A DNA stretch of 64,000 nucleotides from Lachnospiraceae bacterium UBA3804 (GTDB taxonomy: Bacteria; Bacillota; Clostridia; Lachnospirales; Lachnospiraceae): NCBI GenBank assembly GCA_002368665.1, contig DFEK01000001.1, positions 355,839 to 419,838 of the forward strand, read 5' to 3'. Position 1 is the first letter of the stretch. The number at the start of each line of letters is the position of its first letter. The notes beneath the pieces are model-generated. The model saw only the letters and a program-made list of their open reading frames with translations. It was not told the DNA's origin and ran no database searches. A program made the position numbers and the translations under genes. Below are positions 52,755 to 61,517 of this stretch, piece by piece.

Positions 52755-53741
52755 TTACTGATATTGCTTTAAATTTTCTTTTAAAAATGCAACATACTGC
52801 TCTTTAACTTCTTTAGGGCCTTCGATACATACATGATTTCCCATGGAGAAAACCCATCCGAAAAACTGCGGGGATACATCGATCCGGAACGATGCTTTAA
52901 ACGTTTTATCGTCGATTTTCATCATGTTTACATCCATTCCGAACTGATCAATGACAACGGATGCCAGATTTTCGGGGAAACGAACCGTAACGCGTGTCTG
53001 TTCTCCGGAATACATGTTAAAAATACCGGCGCTGTATTTTCCGATATCAAAATTCTTATATTCCGAAGGAAGCTCACGGTTTGTTTTGGCTTCACTCAAA
53101 CTTTTCATGCGATCGACGCGGTAATGCTTGATCTTGGAAGATTTGGCATCGTATGCAACCAGATAATACCGCTCGTTGTTCCATACAAGTCCCAGGGGAG
53201 AGACTTCATACATTTCCCCGTTATGGCGATATGTCAGCTTTTTATCCATTTTGTATTCCACATACTTGAAACGGACATTCTTGTTATCCCGAAGAGCCGC
53301 ATGAATGGCATCTACCGAATAGATTACGGATTCATTCTCGCTTTTGGCACGGTTTAATACATACACATCACGCTTCAGTTCCGCAGAATGATGCTCTCCG
53401 GACAAATCCGAAAGTTTCCGGATCAGATCCCTGGATTTTAATTTCGGGATAAAACGGGAAGCCTGTACCGCATCTACCAGAATTTTTAATTCCGCAAGCT
53501 CGAAATCCCTTTCTCCGAGAAAATATCCGCCCGAACGGCCTTTGATATTAATGACATCATAACCGAGATCTCTAAGAGCTTCCATGTCATCATAGATACT
53601 CTTTCGTTCCGCGGAAATGCCTTCCGATTCCAGATATTCGATCAGTCTGCTCATGGAAACCGGATGGTCTTCATCACTTTTCTGCTGCAGATATCTCAGG
53701 ATCAGGATCAGTTTTTTCTTCTGATTTTCACCTCTGGGCAT
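52755..53741 (-). CDS. WYL-domain transcriptional regulator
   Basis: A 328-aa regulator: N-terminal winged HTH of the HTH_11 type (residues about 8-65, HPVSMSRLIEYLESEGISAERKSIYDD split), then a WYL ligand domain (about 140-215) with VSPLGLVWNNERYYLVAYD and the basic HYRVDRMKSL, and a WCX C-terminal domain. WYL domains sense nucleic-acid-like ligands or NTPs in DNA-damage and defence contexts. No defence genes are next to it; dut is 7 nt downstream. Confidence 0.9.
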   Translation of the reverse strand: MPRGENQKKKLILILRYLQQKSDEDHPVSMSRLIEYLESEGISAERKSIYDDMEALRDLGYDVINIKGRSGGYFLGERDFELAELKILVDAVQASRFIPKLKSRDLIRKLSDLSGEHHSAELKRDVYVLNRAKSENESVIYSVDAIHAALRDNKNVRFKYVEYKMDKKLTYRHNGEMYEVSPLGLVWNNERYYLVAYDAKSSKIKHYRVDRMKSLSEAKTNRELPSEYKNFDIGKYSAGIFNMYSGEQTRVTVRFPENLASVVIDQFGMDVNMMKIDDKTFKASFRIDVSPQFFGWVFSMGNHVCIEGPKEVKEQYVAFLKENLKQYQ

Positions 53742-53770
53742 AAGTTTAACCTCGTAAGTTTAAATGAAAC

Positions 53771-53968
53771 TTAATTGTTTGTAAACGGAAGTTCATCATC
53801 CTCAATCTCACTTTGTGCAATTGCCTGAGCTTCTTTCTTTGCAGCCCTTTTCTTGGCAACGATAATACCAACCGTTACCGCAATTCCGACCACAACCACA
53901 AAGACAACAAATACAAGCAGATAGGACAAAAACTGGTTTCCGAATAAAACCGCCGGATTAGCACTCAT
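53771..53968 (-). CDS. Small single-helix membrane protein, 65 aa
   Basis: I do not recognise this protein. It has one long hydrophobic helix (residues about 12-38, rich in V), a basic patch KKRAAKKEAQ and an acidic end DDELPFTNN. It starts inside the 3' end of rnhA (11-nt overlap), which implies coupling. The N-out/C-in orientation fits the positive-inside rule. Confidence 0.65.
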   Translation of the reverse strand: MSANPAVLFGNQFLSYLLVFVVFVVVVGIAVTVGIIVAKKRAAKKEAQAIAQSEIEDDELPFTNN

Positions 53969-54455
53969 CTTCTTCTCCTTTCATACCCTCATCAATCAAC
54001 AGATCATCACTGTCGGCAGCAGTCTGTGCAAGATCGTCACAGCGCTCGTTTTCGGGATGTCCGTCATGTCCTTTGACCCATTCAAACGTAACAGAATGCG
54101 GTTTCATCGCCTCCAAAAGCCGTTTCCACAAATCGACATTTTTCACTTTCTTTTTGTCGGCTTTGCGGAAATCATGCTTAACCCAGGAATCCACCCAGTG
54201 TTCGCGAAACGCATCCACAACATATTTCGAATCGGAAACCACTTTGACTTCACAGGGAAATTTCAAGGCTTCGAAACCTTTGATCACACCAAGAAGTTCC
54301 ATACGGTTATTCGTGGTATTCTGATAGCCCTGTGACAATTCCTTTACATGAAGGTTTCCCAAGTCATCCGTAAATTTTAATACAACTCCGTATCCGCCGG
54401 GTCCGGGATTTCCTTTGGCCGAACCGTCCGAATACAACAATACTTTCGCTTTCAT
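53958..54455 (-). CDS. rnhA: Ribonuclease H (type 1)
   Basis: Cleaves RNA in RNA-DNA hybrids. The 165 aa contain the four acidic residues of the DEDD site in SDGSAKGNPGPGGYG, NRMELLGVIKG, VVSDSKYVVDAF and NERCDDLAQTA. There is a GHDG loop (WVKGHDGHPEN). A short acidic C-terminal extension follows the core. It is co-transcribed with the MutS-like gene upstream (6-nt gap). Confidence 0.93.
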   Translation of the reverse strand: MKAKVLLYSDGSAKGNPGPGGYGVVLKFTDDLGNLHVKELSQGYQNTTNNRMELLGVIKGFEALKFPCEVKVVSDSKYVVDAFREHWVDSWVKHDFRKADKKKVKNVDLWKRLLEAMKPHSVTFEWVKGHDGHPENERCDDLAQTAADSDDLLIDEGMKGEEDEC

Positions 54456-54461
54456 AAAACC

Positions 54462-56129
54462 TCAGTTTTCGTTTGCACTTTGCAGAGCACGGTTTACGAT
54501 ATCTTCCGGATAGCCCATGATCCGAAGAAGCGCAATCGCATTTCTGGAAGTGGCATATCCTTCTTTTAACTGATACGGAAAATGAATATCATCCCCGTCC
54601 ATTTCTTCGTCAAAATGATAATTGGTAAATTCCGGTACCAGAATCGAAGAAAGTTCAATATCATGCGTTGCAGCAAAACATAAGGAATTTGCGCTCTGCA
54701 TGGATTTCATGATTTCTGCGCCCGCTGCAATTCTCTCCTTCGTATTTGTTCCGCGAAGAACTTCATCCACGAAACATAATACGGGGCTTCCCTCTTCGTT
54801 ACATGCATCCAGAATACGCTTGATCGATTTGATCTCCGCCATATAATAGCTTTCACCGGATTCAATGCTGTCTTTTAAGGACATGGATGTAAACACGCGG
54901 AACATCCCTGCTTTATAAGACTTGGCAAAAACGGTATGCATACTCTGTGCAAGAATCGCATTCAAGGCAACCATTCGTAAGAAGGTGGATTTACCGGATG
55001 CATTCGAACCCGTCAGCAAAATACCGGTATCGGCTGTGATTGAATTCGGAATACCGCAATCCCAAAGTAACGGATGCACCATATCTTCAAACGAATCGGA
55101 AATCTCTTCCGTAAATTCCGGAATGCAAAATTGCGGTAATACGGTTCGTAACGAAAGGATATTTACGGCAAAATCCAGTTTTCCGAGCGTTTCAAACAAA
55201 GTATCCACGGAATCGGTATTCTTCTCAACCTGTGCTTTCATCCGATAGAACATAAAAATATCGAGATGAAGAAACATCTTGAAAAAGTCCAGAATTCCGT
55301 TTCCCAAATCTCCGACCGCAGAACTTGAGGAAGACTGCAGAAAAACAAGATTGTTGGAGGAAATCGAACTGAGTTTCTCTCTCGCTTCTTTTAATGCCTT
55401 TTTCTCATCCCCGAAACGATCATCCAGAAGGTGATTCACTTTCTTAGCGGTGATCATCATTTTAAGGATATATTCAAAGCTTACGAAATAAGGCTCAATC
55501 TGCTTCTTTTTCCCAAGATAGGTAATGATATTGACTATAATCCAAACAATCAGGCAGATTAACGCCGGAATAAACCAAAAGAACATTCCCGCAATCAGTA
55601 CCGCATAAACCAACCAATCCAGTATGGATAAAACCGGCTGATCGGACGGAATGGAGGATAACAAATCCAAATAGGAATACAAAGAAAATTTGCCGCTTCG
55701 TCCGAGTTTTGCCATAAGAAGCCGGAAATCCTCGCACTTCTTTGCATCCTCTTCAAATGCTTTGCACAATTCTTCCAGGCGGTCAAAATCAGCATTATCT
55801 TTTGTTGTATAAGGAGTACGAAGTCTGTAATACAGATATTCGTCTCCGACCGATGAATACGAATGATTGAATTTATAAATAAAATCATCCATATTCAGAT
55901 CATTCCAGGTGATATCATCCACCGTATAGGTATCCGAAATATGACGAAGATAATACCCGGAGATGGCATTGATTCTCCAGGAAGAATAAGAAGCATCCAG
56001 AGGTTTCGAAAACTCACGATTCATTTTGTTTCGAAACGTTTTTTCCCTATTCTTTTCGGTCAAAAAGCCGATCACGATCAAAAATATCAAAATCGATGCG
56101 ATCACGACTACTGCAATAACTACGTCCAT
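54462..56129 (-). CDS. Membrane-anchored MutS-family ATPase
   Basis: A 555-aa protein with a MutS ATPase domain at the C-terminus: Walker A LLTGSNASGKSTFLRM, Walker B CFVDEVLRGTNTKER, and the D-loop THDIELS. It lacks the mismatch-recognition domain I. The N-terminus has a transmembrane helix (residues about 4-24), and a second hydrophobic hairpin lies near 165-205 (LVYAVLIAGMFFWFIPALI). Similar proteins occur in Clostridia and Bacteroidetes and are annotated as MutS, but a mismatch-repair role is not supported by the architecture. It sits between cdd and rnhA. Confidence 0.85.
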   Translation of the reverse strand: MDVVIAVVVIASILIFLIVIGFLTEKNREKTFRNKMNREFSKPLDASYSSWRINAISGYYLRHISDTYTVDDITWNDLNMDDFIYKFNHSYSSVGDEYLYYRLRTPYTTKDNADFDRLEELCKAFEEDAKKCEDFRLLMAKLGRSGKFSLYSYLDLLSSIPSDQPVLSILDWLVYAVLIAGMFFWFIPALICLIVWIIVNIITYLGKKKQIEPYFVSFEYILKMMITAKKVNHLLDDRFGDEKKALKEAREKLSSISSNNLVFLQSSSSSAVGDLGNGILDFFKMFLHLDIFMFYRMKAQVEKNTDSVDTLFETLGKLDFAVNILSLRTVLPQFCIPEFTEEISDSFEDMVHPLLWDCGIPNSITADTGILLTGSNASGKSTFLRMVALNAILAQSMHTVFAKSYKAGMFRVFTSMSLKDSIESGESYYMAEIKSIKRILDACNEEGSPVLCFVDEVLRGTNTKERIAAGAEIMKSMQSANSLCFAATHDIELSSILVPEFTNYHFDEEMDGDDIHFPYQLKEGYATSRNAIALLRIMGYPEDIVNRALQSANEN

Positions 56130-56141
56130 ATTTCCTATCCG

Positions 56142-56561
56142 TTAACTTAGATGATCCGGGCCGAAACTTTCGGGATACAGTTCGCCCAATGTAAAAATGC
56201 GATATTCGGTTTCGGATTTAGCCACGATAATCTGCATATCATCCGAACCGAATTCCCTGAGTACCTGTCTGCAGGCTCCGCAGGGAAACGCTTCATCCAA
56301 AACATCCGCATCTTTTTTGCCACCCGCAATTGCAATGGCAACGATTCGTCCGGCACCTTCACTGATTGCTTTACCGATTGCGATCCTTTCGGCACAGATA
56401 GTCAGACCGTAAGACGCATTTTCCATATTGCATCCGCTGAAATTTCTTCCGTCCGCCGTCTGAACGCAGGCTCCGACAGCATAACCGGAATACGGACAAT
56501 AAGAGTTTTTTCTGGCCATAATCGCTTCTTTTATCAACAATTCACGAATGAAATCTTCCAT
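56142..56561 (-). CDS. cdd: Cytidine deaminase
   Basis: Zinc hydrolase converting cytidine to uridine, 139 aa. It has the catalytic Glu with zinc Cys in CAERIAIGKA, the second zinc site PCGACRQVLREFG, and NxE substrate recognition in GCNMENASYGL. It is a homotetrameric short form. It follows the purine nucleoside phosphorylase gene by 9 nt, so this is a nucleoside-salvage pair. Confidence 0.95.
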   Translation of the reverse strand: MEDFIRELLIKEAIMARKNSYCPYSGYAVGACVQTADGRNFSGCNMENASYGLTICAERIAIGKAISEGAGRIVAIAIAGGKKDADVLDEAFPCGACRQVLREFGSDDMQIIVAKSETEYRIFTLGELYPESFGPDHLS

Positions 56562-56570
56562 ATCTTCCCC

Positions 56571-57389
56571 TTAAAATTGAGCAATGGATTCACTGACAAG
56601 TTTCACAAATAACGGAGCTGCCTTATCGGCTGCTTCTTTAACTTCTTTATGACTTAAAGGTGTCGGCGAAATACCTGCGGCAAGATTGCTGATTAAGGAA
56701 ATTCCGCATACTTTCATTCCCATATGATTTGCAGCGATTGCTTCCACGACGGTCGACATTCCAACCGCGGAAATGCCGAGTTTTTTAAGAAGCTGGATTT
56801 CAGCAGGTGATTCATAAGAAGGACCCGTGAGCTGCACATAAACGCCCTTCTTCAAGGGAATCCCGAGATTTTTGGCTACGGATGTAATGATATAATTCAG
56901 ATCATTACGATATACTTTGGACATATCGGGGAAACGAACGCCAAGTTCATCTTCATTCGGTCCGATCAAAGGATTCGGTGCAAAAAGCGAAACATGATCT
57001 TCGATCAGCATAAAATCTCCGGCCTTAAATCCGTCCGCAATTCCGCCGGATGCATTTGTCAGAAACAGAATTTCCGCACCGAGAAGTTTCATCAGGCGGA
57101 TCGGTAAAACAACATCCGATACGGAGTACCCTTCGTAGTAATGTACTCTACCCTGCATACATACAACAGGAACGCCTTTGACATATCCGAAAATATAATT
57201 TCCCTCATGTCCCATAACCGTGGATACGGGAAAACCGTCAATCTCTTTGTAGGGAATCACAATCGGATTTTCAATCGTTTTGGCGAAATCTCCGAGACCG
57301 GATCCGAGTACCAGACCTACTTTGGGAACAAAATCGGTGATTTTCCTGACACATTCAAGACAATGATTTAATTTCTCATAAACTCCCAT
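56571..57389 (-). CDS. punA: Purine-nucleoside phosphorylase (PNP class I)
   Basis: Phosphorolysis of inosine and guanosine, 272 aa. It shows VLGSGLGDFAKTI (phosphate loop), GHEGNYIFGY, the base-binding Glu/Asn region TNASGGI, and the LTGPSYESPAEI plus MSTVVEAIAANH segments of the trimeric PNP/MTAP family. It is co-transcribed between yjjG and cdd. Confidence 0.93.
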   Translation of the reverse strand: MGVYEKLNHCLECVRKITDFVPKVGLVLGSGLGDFAKTIENPIVIPYKEIDGFPVSTVMGHEGNYIFGYVKGVPVVCMQGRVHYYEGYSVSDVVLPIRLMKLLGAEILFLTNASGGIADGFKAGDFMLIEDHVSLFAPNPLIGPNEDELGVRFPDMSKVYRNDLNYIITSVAKNLGIPLKKGVYVQLTGPSYESPAEIQLLKKLGISAVGMSTVVEAIAANHMGMKVCGISLISNLAAGISPTPLSHKEVKEAADKAAPLFVKLVSESIAQF

Positions 57390-57391
57390 GT

Positions 57392-58078
57392 TTACCCCTC
57401 CAAAATCTTCTCGATTTCTTTTAAAGTTTCAATCCGGTAAGTCGGTTGAAAATCGTAACCCTTAATCTCAGCACTGCCAACCAAAACGGTATCCACGCCG
57501 GAATTGTTTCCCAATGCGATATCGGCATTCATTGAATCGCCGATGATCAGATAATGGGACTTATCTTCGTCACCGATATGCGCGATTACCGCATCCATAA
57601 ATTTGGGATCCGGCTTACTTACGCCAACAGCCTCGGAAATGAATACATAATCCACATAAGGCATCAGCCCGCTTTCGCTCATGCGTTTTTTCTGCACTTC
57701 CACGAACCCGTTGGTAATCACCAGTATTCCGTATCTGCCGTACAGATTCTTTAAGACTTCATCTGCGCCTTCCATGATGTCATGCCCTTCGGCAAGAGAC
57801 ACAAAATAGTCGGTTTCCATTTTTTCTTTGCCCGGATAAGGAACGCCGTATCTGGAACACATTACGGGAAAACGTGTGTGTACCAGTTGTTCCTTTGTGA
57901 TCAATCCTTCTTCCAGCTGTTTCCAGAGCGATTCGTTTAAGGAGTTATAGAACGAGATCATCTCGTCGGTAACGGTAAAACCATACTTTGTAAGCATCAG
58001 TTTCAATGCATTCACCATGGCTTTATTAAAATCCAGCAGCGTTCGGTCACAGTCAAAAAGTAAATATTTATACGCCAT
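57392..58078 (-). CDS. yjjG: HAD phosphatase, YjjG-type pyrimidine nucleotidase
   Basis: Nucleotide 5'-phosphatase family that removes non-canonical pyrimidine nucleotides, 228 aa. HAD motif I is LLFDCDRTLLDF (nucleophile Asp and +2 Asp), motif II VITNGF, motif III lysine in VSKPDPKF and motif IV LIIGDSMNADIALG. The cap is helical. It joins the nucleoside salvage run with punA and cdd. Confidence 0.87.
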   Translation of the reverse strand: MAYKYLLFDCDRTLLDFNKAMVNALKLMLTKYGFTVTDEMISFYNSLNESLWKQLEEGLITKEQLVHTRFPVMCSRYGVPYPGKEKMETDYFVSLAEGHDIMEGADEVLKNLYGRYGILVITNGFVEVQKKRMSESGLMPYVDYVFISEAVGVSKPDPKFMDAVIAHIGDEDKSHYLIIGDSMNADIALGNNSGVDTVLVGSAEIKGYDFQPTYRIETLKEIEKILEG

Positions 58079-58087
58079 ATTCTGCCT

Positions 58088-58333
58088 CTATCTTTTCGGT
58101 TCATCTTCGTCAAACGTTACCGTAACGAAGAAGCCTCTGGGTGTTTTATCGATACTTTTGACAATGCCCTCCTTGGAAGAAAGACGCTCGTAATACGCAA
58201 AGTTCGCACTCATGGCCACGGCAGGCTCAATTGTATAATAATAACTGGACGGAAGAACGCCCTCGGTGATATTCACTTTGTCACCGACACTGACAAGATT
58301 CTCCCGTTCCATTTTGAATTCCATTTCTCTCAT
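58088..58333 (-). CDS. Hypothetical protein, 81 aa
   Basis: I do not recognise this protein. It is a small soluble beta-rich protein with VSVGDKVNITEGVLPSSYYY and RGFFVTVTFDEDEP. It resembles short SH3/KOW-like folds, but that is only impression. I use the ATG 58331-58333, just after the gpsA stop; an earlier in-frame ATG (58345) lies inside gpsA. It is co-transcribed with gpsA and yjjG. Confidence 0.6.
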   Translation of the reverse strand: MREMEFKMERENLVSVGDKVNITEGVLPSSYYYTIEPAVAMSANFAYYERLSSKEGIVKSIDKTPRGFFVTVTFDEDEPKR

Positions 58334-58335
58334 GA

Positions 58336-59343
58336 TTACTTCCACTCATCGACATCGATTTCGATTTTCTTGTCGCGTACCATCAGATCCTTTACGCAAT
58401 CGGCAGCGGGAAGATTATCAAATAAGATTTCATTTACCTTGGTAACGATCGGCATATCGATCTCGTATTTATCGGACAGCTTCTTTGCGGCTTTGGCGGA
58501 ATAAACGCCTTCGACAACCATCTTAACTTCTTTCATTGCTTCGTCGGCTGTCTTGCCCTGTCCGATCAGAATACCTGCTCTTCTGTTTCTGGAATGCATA
58601 CTTGCACAGGTTACAATCAGATCGCCGATACCGGACAATCCGTATAAGGTTTCCATTTTGGCGCCCATTGCAACACCGAGTCTGGTAATTTCCGCCATAC
58701 CTCTGGTGATCAGTGCAGCCTTCGTATTGTCTCCGTAACCGAGTCCATCCGCAATACCTGCAGCCAAAGCAATGACATTCTTAAGTGCGGCACCGATTTC
58801 GATACCGAGAACATCAGGTGAAGTATATACGCGGAACACCGGACTCATAAAGACTTCCTGAACTTTCTCCGCTACATCTTTATCCTTTGCTCCGACTACA
58901 ATTGTGGTCGGAATACCTCGTCCCACTTCCTCGGCATGGGAGGGACCGGATAAAACGGCTACGGTTGCGTTATTGATCTCATCTTCAATGATCTGCGTCA
59001 TCGTATAAAGCGTTGCCTCTTCAATACCCTTGGCAACATTCACAATGATCTGTCCTTCTTTGTAAAACTCGGAAAGCTGTGAAGCGGTTTTACGGACAAA
59101 TAAGGACGGAACTGCCATAACCAGAATTTCGGCCGAATCCACCGCATCTTTTAAGGATGTCGTAAATACCATATCTTCCGGCAGTTTGACGCCCTTTAAT
59201 TTATCCACGTGCTCATGCTCGCGATTTAACATATCAATTTCATCCTGCAATGCAGACCAGACAAATACCTCATTTTGGTTATCATGCAGTAATTTGGAAA
59301 GCGCAATACCCCAGCTTCCTGCTCCTAATACAGCAACTTTCAT
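58336..59343 (-). CDS. gpsA: NAD(P)-dependent glycerol-3-phosphate dehydrogenase
   Basis: Makes sn-glycerol-3-phosphate for phospholipids, 335 aa. It has N-terminal Rossmann VAVLGAGSWGIALSKLL, the substrate-site GPSHAEEVGRG, catalytic Lys in IGAALKNVIALAAG, and GLSGIGDLIVTC. It overlaps the plsY stop by 4 nt (ATGA) and supplies the PlsY substrate, so context and function agree. Confidence 0.97.
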   Translation of the reverse strand: MKVAVLGAGSWGIALSKLLHDNQNEVFVWSALQDEIDMLNREHEHVDKLKGVKLPEDMVFTTSLKDAVDSAEILVMAVPSLFVRKTASQLSEFYKEGQIIVNVAKGIEEATLYTMTQIIEDEINNATVAVLSGPSHAEEVGRGIPTTIVVGAKDKDVAEKVQEVFMSPVFRVYTSPDVLGIEIGAALKNVIALAAGIADGLGYGDNTKAALITRGMAEITRLGVAMGAKMETLYGLSGIGDLIVTCASMHSRNRRAGILIGQGKTADEAMKEVKMVVEGVYSAKAAKKLSDKYEIDMPIVTKVNEILFDNLPAADCVKDLMVRDKKIEIDVDEWK

Positions 59344-60179
59344 TTCTTTTCTCCTTTGTTACTTTCGTTTTCCCTGATAATTTCATCGATATCGGAAGGC
59401 AGAGGAATCGTTTTGTCAAATGTATCCTCTGTCACATTTTCTGTGCTTTCTTCAATCGTCTCTTTTGTTTCTTTGTCAGCCTCTTTTGTTTTTTTGTCAG
59501 CCTCTTTGGCTGCATTTTCCAAATCGATTTCCGCAGGTGCTTTCTTCTTGCTTAAATACGTCTTTTTCTCAACACCGTTTACTAAATTGGCGATGTTTTT
59601 ACGATGCTGGAAAATAGCCAGTGCCACAAGGAAACCGACGGTAATATACACTTCGAGAAGTTGTGTGGAATTCAGTCCGTAGAATCCGAACTGACCAAAA
59701 ATGACAACCTGCGCAAGGAATCCGAGTGCCAGGAAAATACTGGACAGGGATACAAAATGCGTAGTCAGGAAAATACCGAAAAAGATTGCCACTTCCGCGG
59801 GGATGACTCCGGGATAGAAAAAGGCAATCATACCGACAAAGCATGCGATTCCTTTGCCGCCTTTGAATTTTAAAAAGAACGGATAATCATGTCCGAGAAT
59901 GGTTCCCGCTGCGGCATATATACGAATCAGATATTTCATGTCGGGATAAGAATTACGAAAGATCAGCCAGCAAACGATCATGGCAACAAAGCATTTCAAA
60001 AGATCTCCGGCAAGCACAATCGCACCCGCTCTTCTTCCGAGAACGCGCAAAGTATTCGTGGTACCGGCATTTCCGGAACCATGTTCTCTGATATCAATTC
60101 CACGTACTTTTCCGACGATGTATGCCACGGAAATTGATCCCAGGACATACCCGATCAGAATACACCATAACCGAAACAT
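59340..60179 (-). CDS. plsY: Acyl-phosphate:glycerol-3-phosphate acyltransferase PlsY with charged tail
   Basis: Membrane acyltransferase that transfers acyl from acyl-phosphate to G3P. The core (residues about 1-205) has the motifs GSGNAGTTNTLR, FKGGKGIACFVG and HRKNIANLVNG, with the usual helices. A 70-residue C-terminal tail follows the core, highly charged and partly built from two 21-nt repeats encoding KEADKKT-like units. The tail is not typical of PlsY (about 200 aa). It lies in the der-plsY-gpsA order. Confidence 0.94.
   Translation of the reverse strand: MFRLWCILIGYVLGSISVAYIVGKVRGIDIREHGSGNAGTTNTLRVLGRRAGAIVLAGDLLKCFVAMIVCWLIFRNSYPDMKYLIRIYAAAGTILGHDYPFFLKFKGGKGIACFVGMIAFFYPGVIPAEVAIFFGIFLTTHFVSLSSIFLALGFLAQVVIFGQFGFYGLNSTQLLEVYITVGFLVALAIFQHRKNIANLVNGVEKKTYLSKKKAPAEIDLENAAKEADKKTKEADKETKETIEESTENVTEDTFDKTIPLPSDIDEIIRENESNKGEKK
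59461..59502. repeat. Two tandem 21-nt repeats inside plsY tail
   Basis: Two nearly identical 21-nt units (59461-59481 and 59482-59502, differing at one base) encode K-E-A-D-K-[KE]-T on the minus strand. A degenerate partial unit follows. It is a length-variable tail, probably evolved by slippage. Confidence 0.65.
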
Positions 60180-60182
60180 GAA

Positions 60183-61517
60183 TTACTCGTTTTCCTTTCT
60201 TTCGCGAATAATGAAATGAAGGGGGGTTCCTCTGAATCCAAAGGCATCCCGAATTCGGTTTTCTATATATCTGGTATAAGAAAAATGCATCAGTTCCTTG
60301 TCATTGACAAAAATGACAAATGTAGGCGGTTTCACCGAAACCTGTGTAATATAAAACAGTTTCAGTCTCTTGCCTTTATCGGTCGGAGGCTGCTGCATGG
60401 CAACCGCTTCCGTCATGATCTCATTTAATACGCCTGTCTGTACACGGAGCGCATGATTCTCCATGACCATATCGATGGTTTCAAACAGTTTGGGCAGGCG
60501 CTGTCCGGTCTTGGCGGATACGAAAAGCATCTCGGCATACGGCATAAAGGAAAGCGTATCCCTGACCTTCTTTGTGAAAACATTCATGGTCTTGTCGTCT
60601 TTCTCGACCGCGTCCCATTTATTCACTGCAATAATCATGCCCTTGCCGCGCTCATGTGCGACACCGGCGATTTTGGCATCCTGCTCGGTTACCCCTTCTT
60701 CGGCATCGATTACAAGAACAACGACATCCGCACGTTCCACCGCCGCAACGGTTCTTACGATCATAAAACGCTCAAGCTCTTCTTTGATCTTGCTCTTGCG
60801 ACGAAGTCCTGCCGTATCGATGAGTACATACTCTTTGTGATTGTATGTCACTTCGGTATCGACCGCGTCACGGGTCGTACCCGCGATATCGGATACAATA
60901 ACCCGGTTTTCACCGATCAGTTTATTGATGATGGACGATTTACCTACATTGGGTTTGCCGACAATCGCCACTTTGGGACGTTCGTCCTCTTCGTCTTCAT
61001 CGGAATCTTCAGGGAAATACTTAATAACTTCATCAAGCATTTCACCCAAGCCCAAACGGTTTGCAGCGGAAATGGCGAACGGATCGCCCATTCCCAGATT
61101 ATAGAATTCATAGACATCCGCCATCTGTTTGGCCGGATTATCGACTTTATTAACCGCTAAAATGACAGGTTTGGCACTTTTACGAAGAATCGTGCAAACC
61201 TGCATATCCGAATCAACCAGTCCCTGTTTGACATCCACAAGAAAAATAATCACATCCGCAGCCGCGATGGCCATCTCAGCCTGCTCACGCATCTGTGACA
61301 AAATAATATCTTTGGAGTCGGGTTCGATACCGCCTGTGTCGATTAAGGTGAATTTCTGATTCAACCATTCCACATCAGCGTAAATCCGGTCTCTGGTAAT
61401 ACCCGGAGTATCTTTCACTATGGATATTCTTTCCCCTGCCAACACATTAAAAAGTGTGGATTTCCCCACATTGGGTCGACCCACAACTGCGACAATGGGT
61501 TTTCTCTTCTTTTTCAT
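60183..61517 (-). CDS. der: Ribosome-associated GTPase Der (EngA)
   Basis: Tandem-domain GTPase needed for 50S subunit assembly, 444 aa. G domain 1 begins VAVVGRPNVGKSTLFN, and G domain 2 VAIVGKPNVGKSSIINK with DTAGLRRKSKI. The KH-like domain fills the C-terminus (PLHFIIRERKENE end). It overlaps DUF512 by 4 nt (ATGA) and is followed by plsY after 3 nt. Confidence 0.97.
   Translation of the reverse strand: MKKKRKPIVAVVGRPNVGKSTLFNVLAGERISIVKDTPGITRDRIYADVEWLNQKFTLIDTGGIEPDSKDIILSQMREQAEMAIAAADVIIFLVDVKQGLVDSDMQVCTILRKSAKPVILAVNKVDNPAKQMADVYEFYNLGMGDPFAISAANRLGLGEMLDEVIKYFPEDSDEDEEDERPKVAIVGKPNVGKSSIINKLIGENRVIVSDIAGTTRDAVDTEVTYNHKEYVLIDTAGLRRKSKIKEELERFMIVRTVAAVERADVVVLVIDAEEGVTEQDAKIAGVAHERGKGMIIAVNKWDAVEKDDKTMNVFTKKVRDTLSFMPYAEMLFVSAKTGQRLPKLFETIDMVMENHALRVQTGVLNEIMTEAVAMQQPPTDKGKRLKLFYITQVSVKPPTFVIFVNDKELMHFSYTRYIENRIRDAFGFRGTPLHFIIRERKENE

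Noticed and set aside
52755..53741. WYL regulator as sign of a defence island
   Set aside because: The neighbours are dut, rnhA and housekeeping genes with no defence effectors, so a general regulatory role is more likely.
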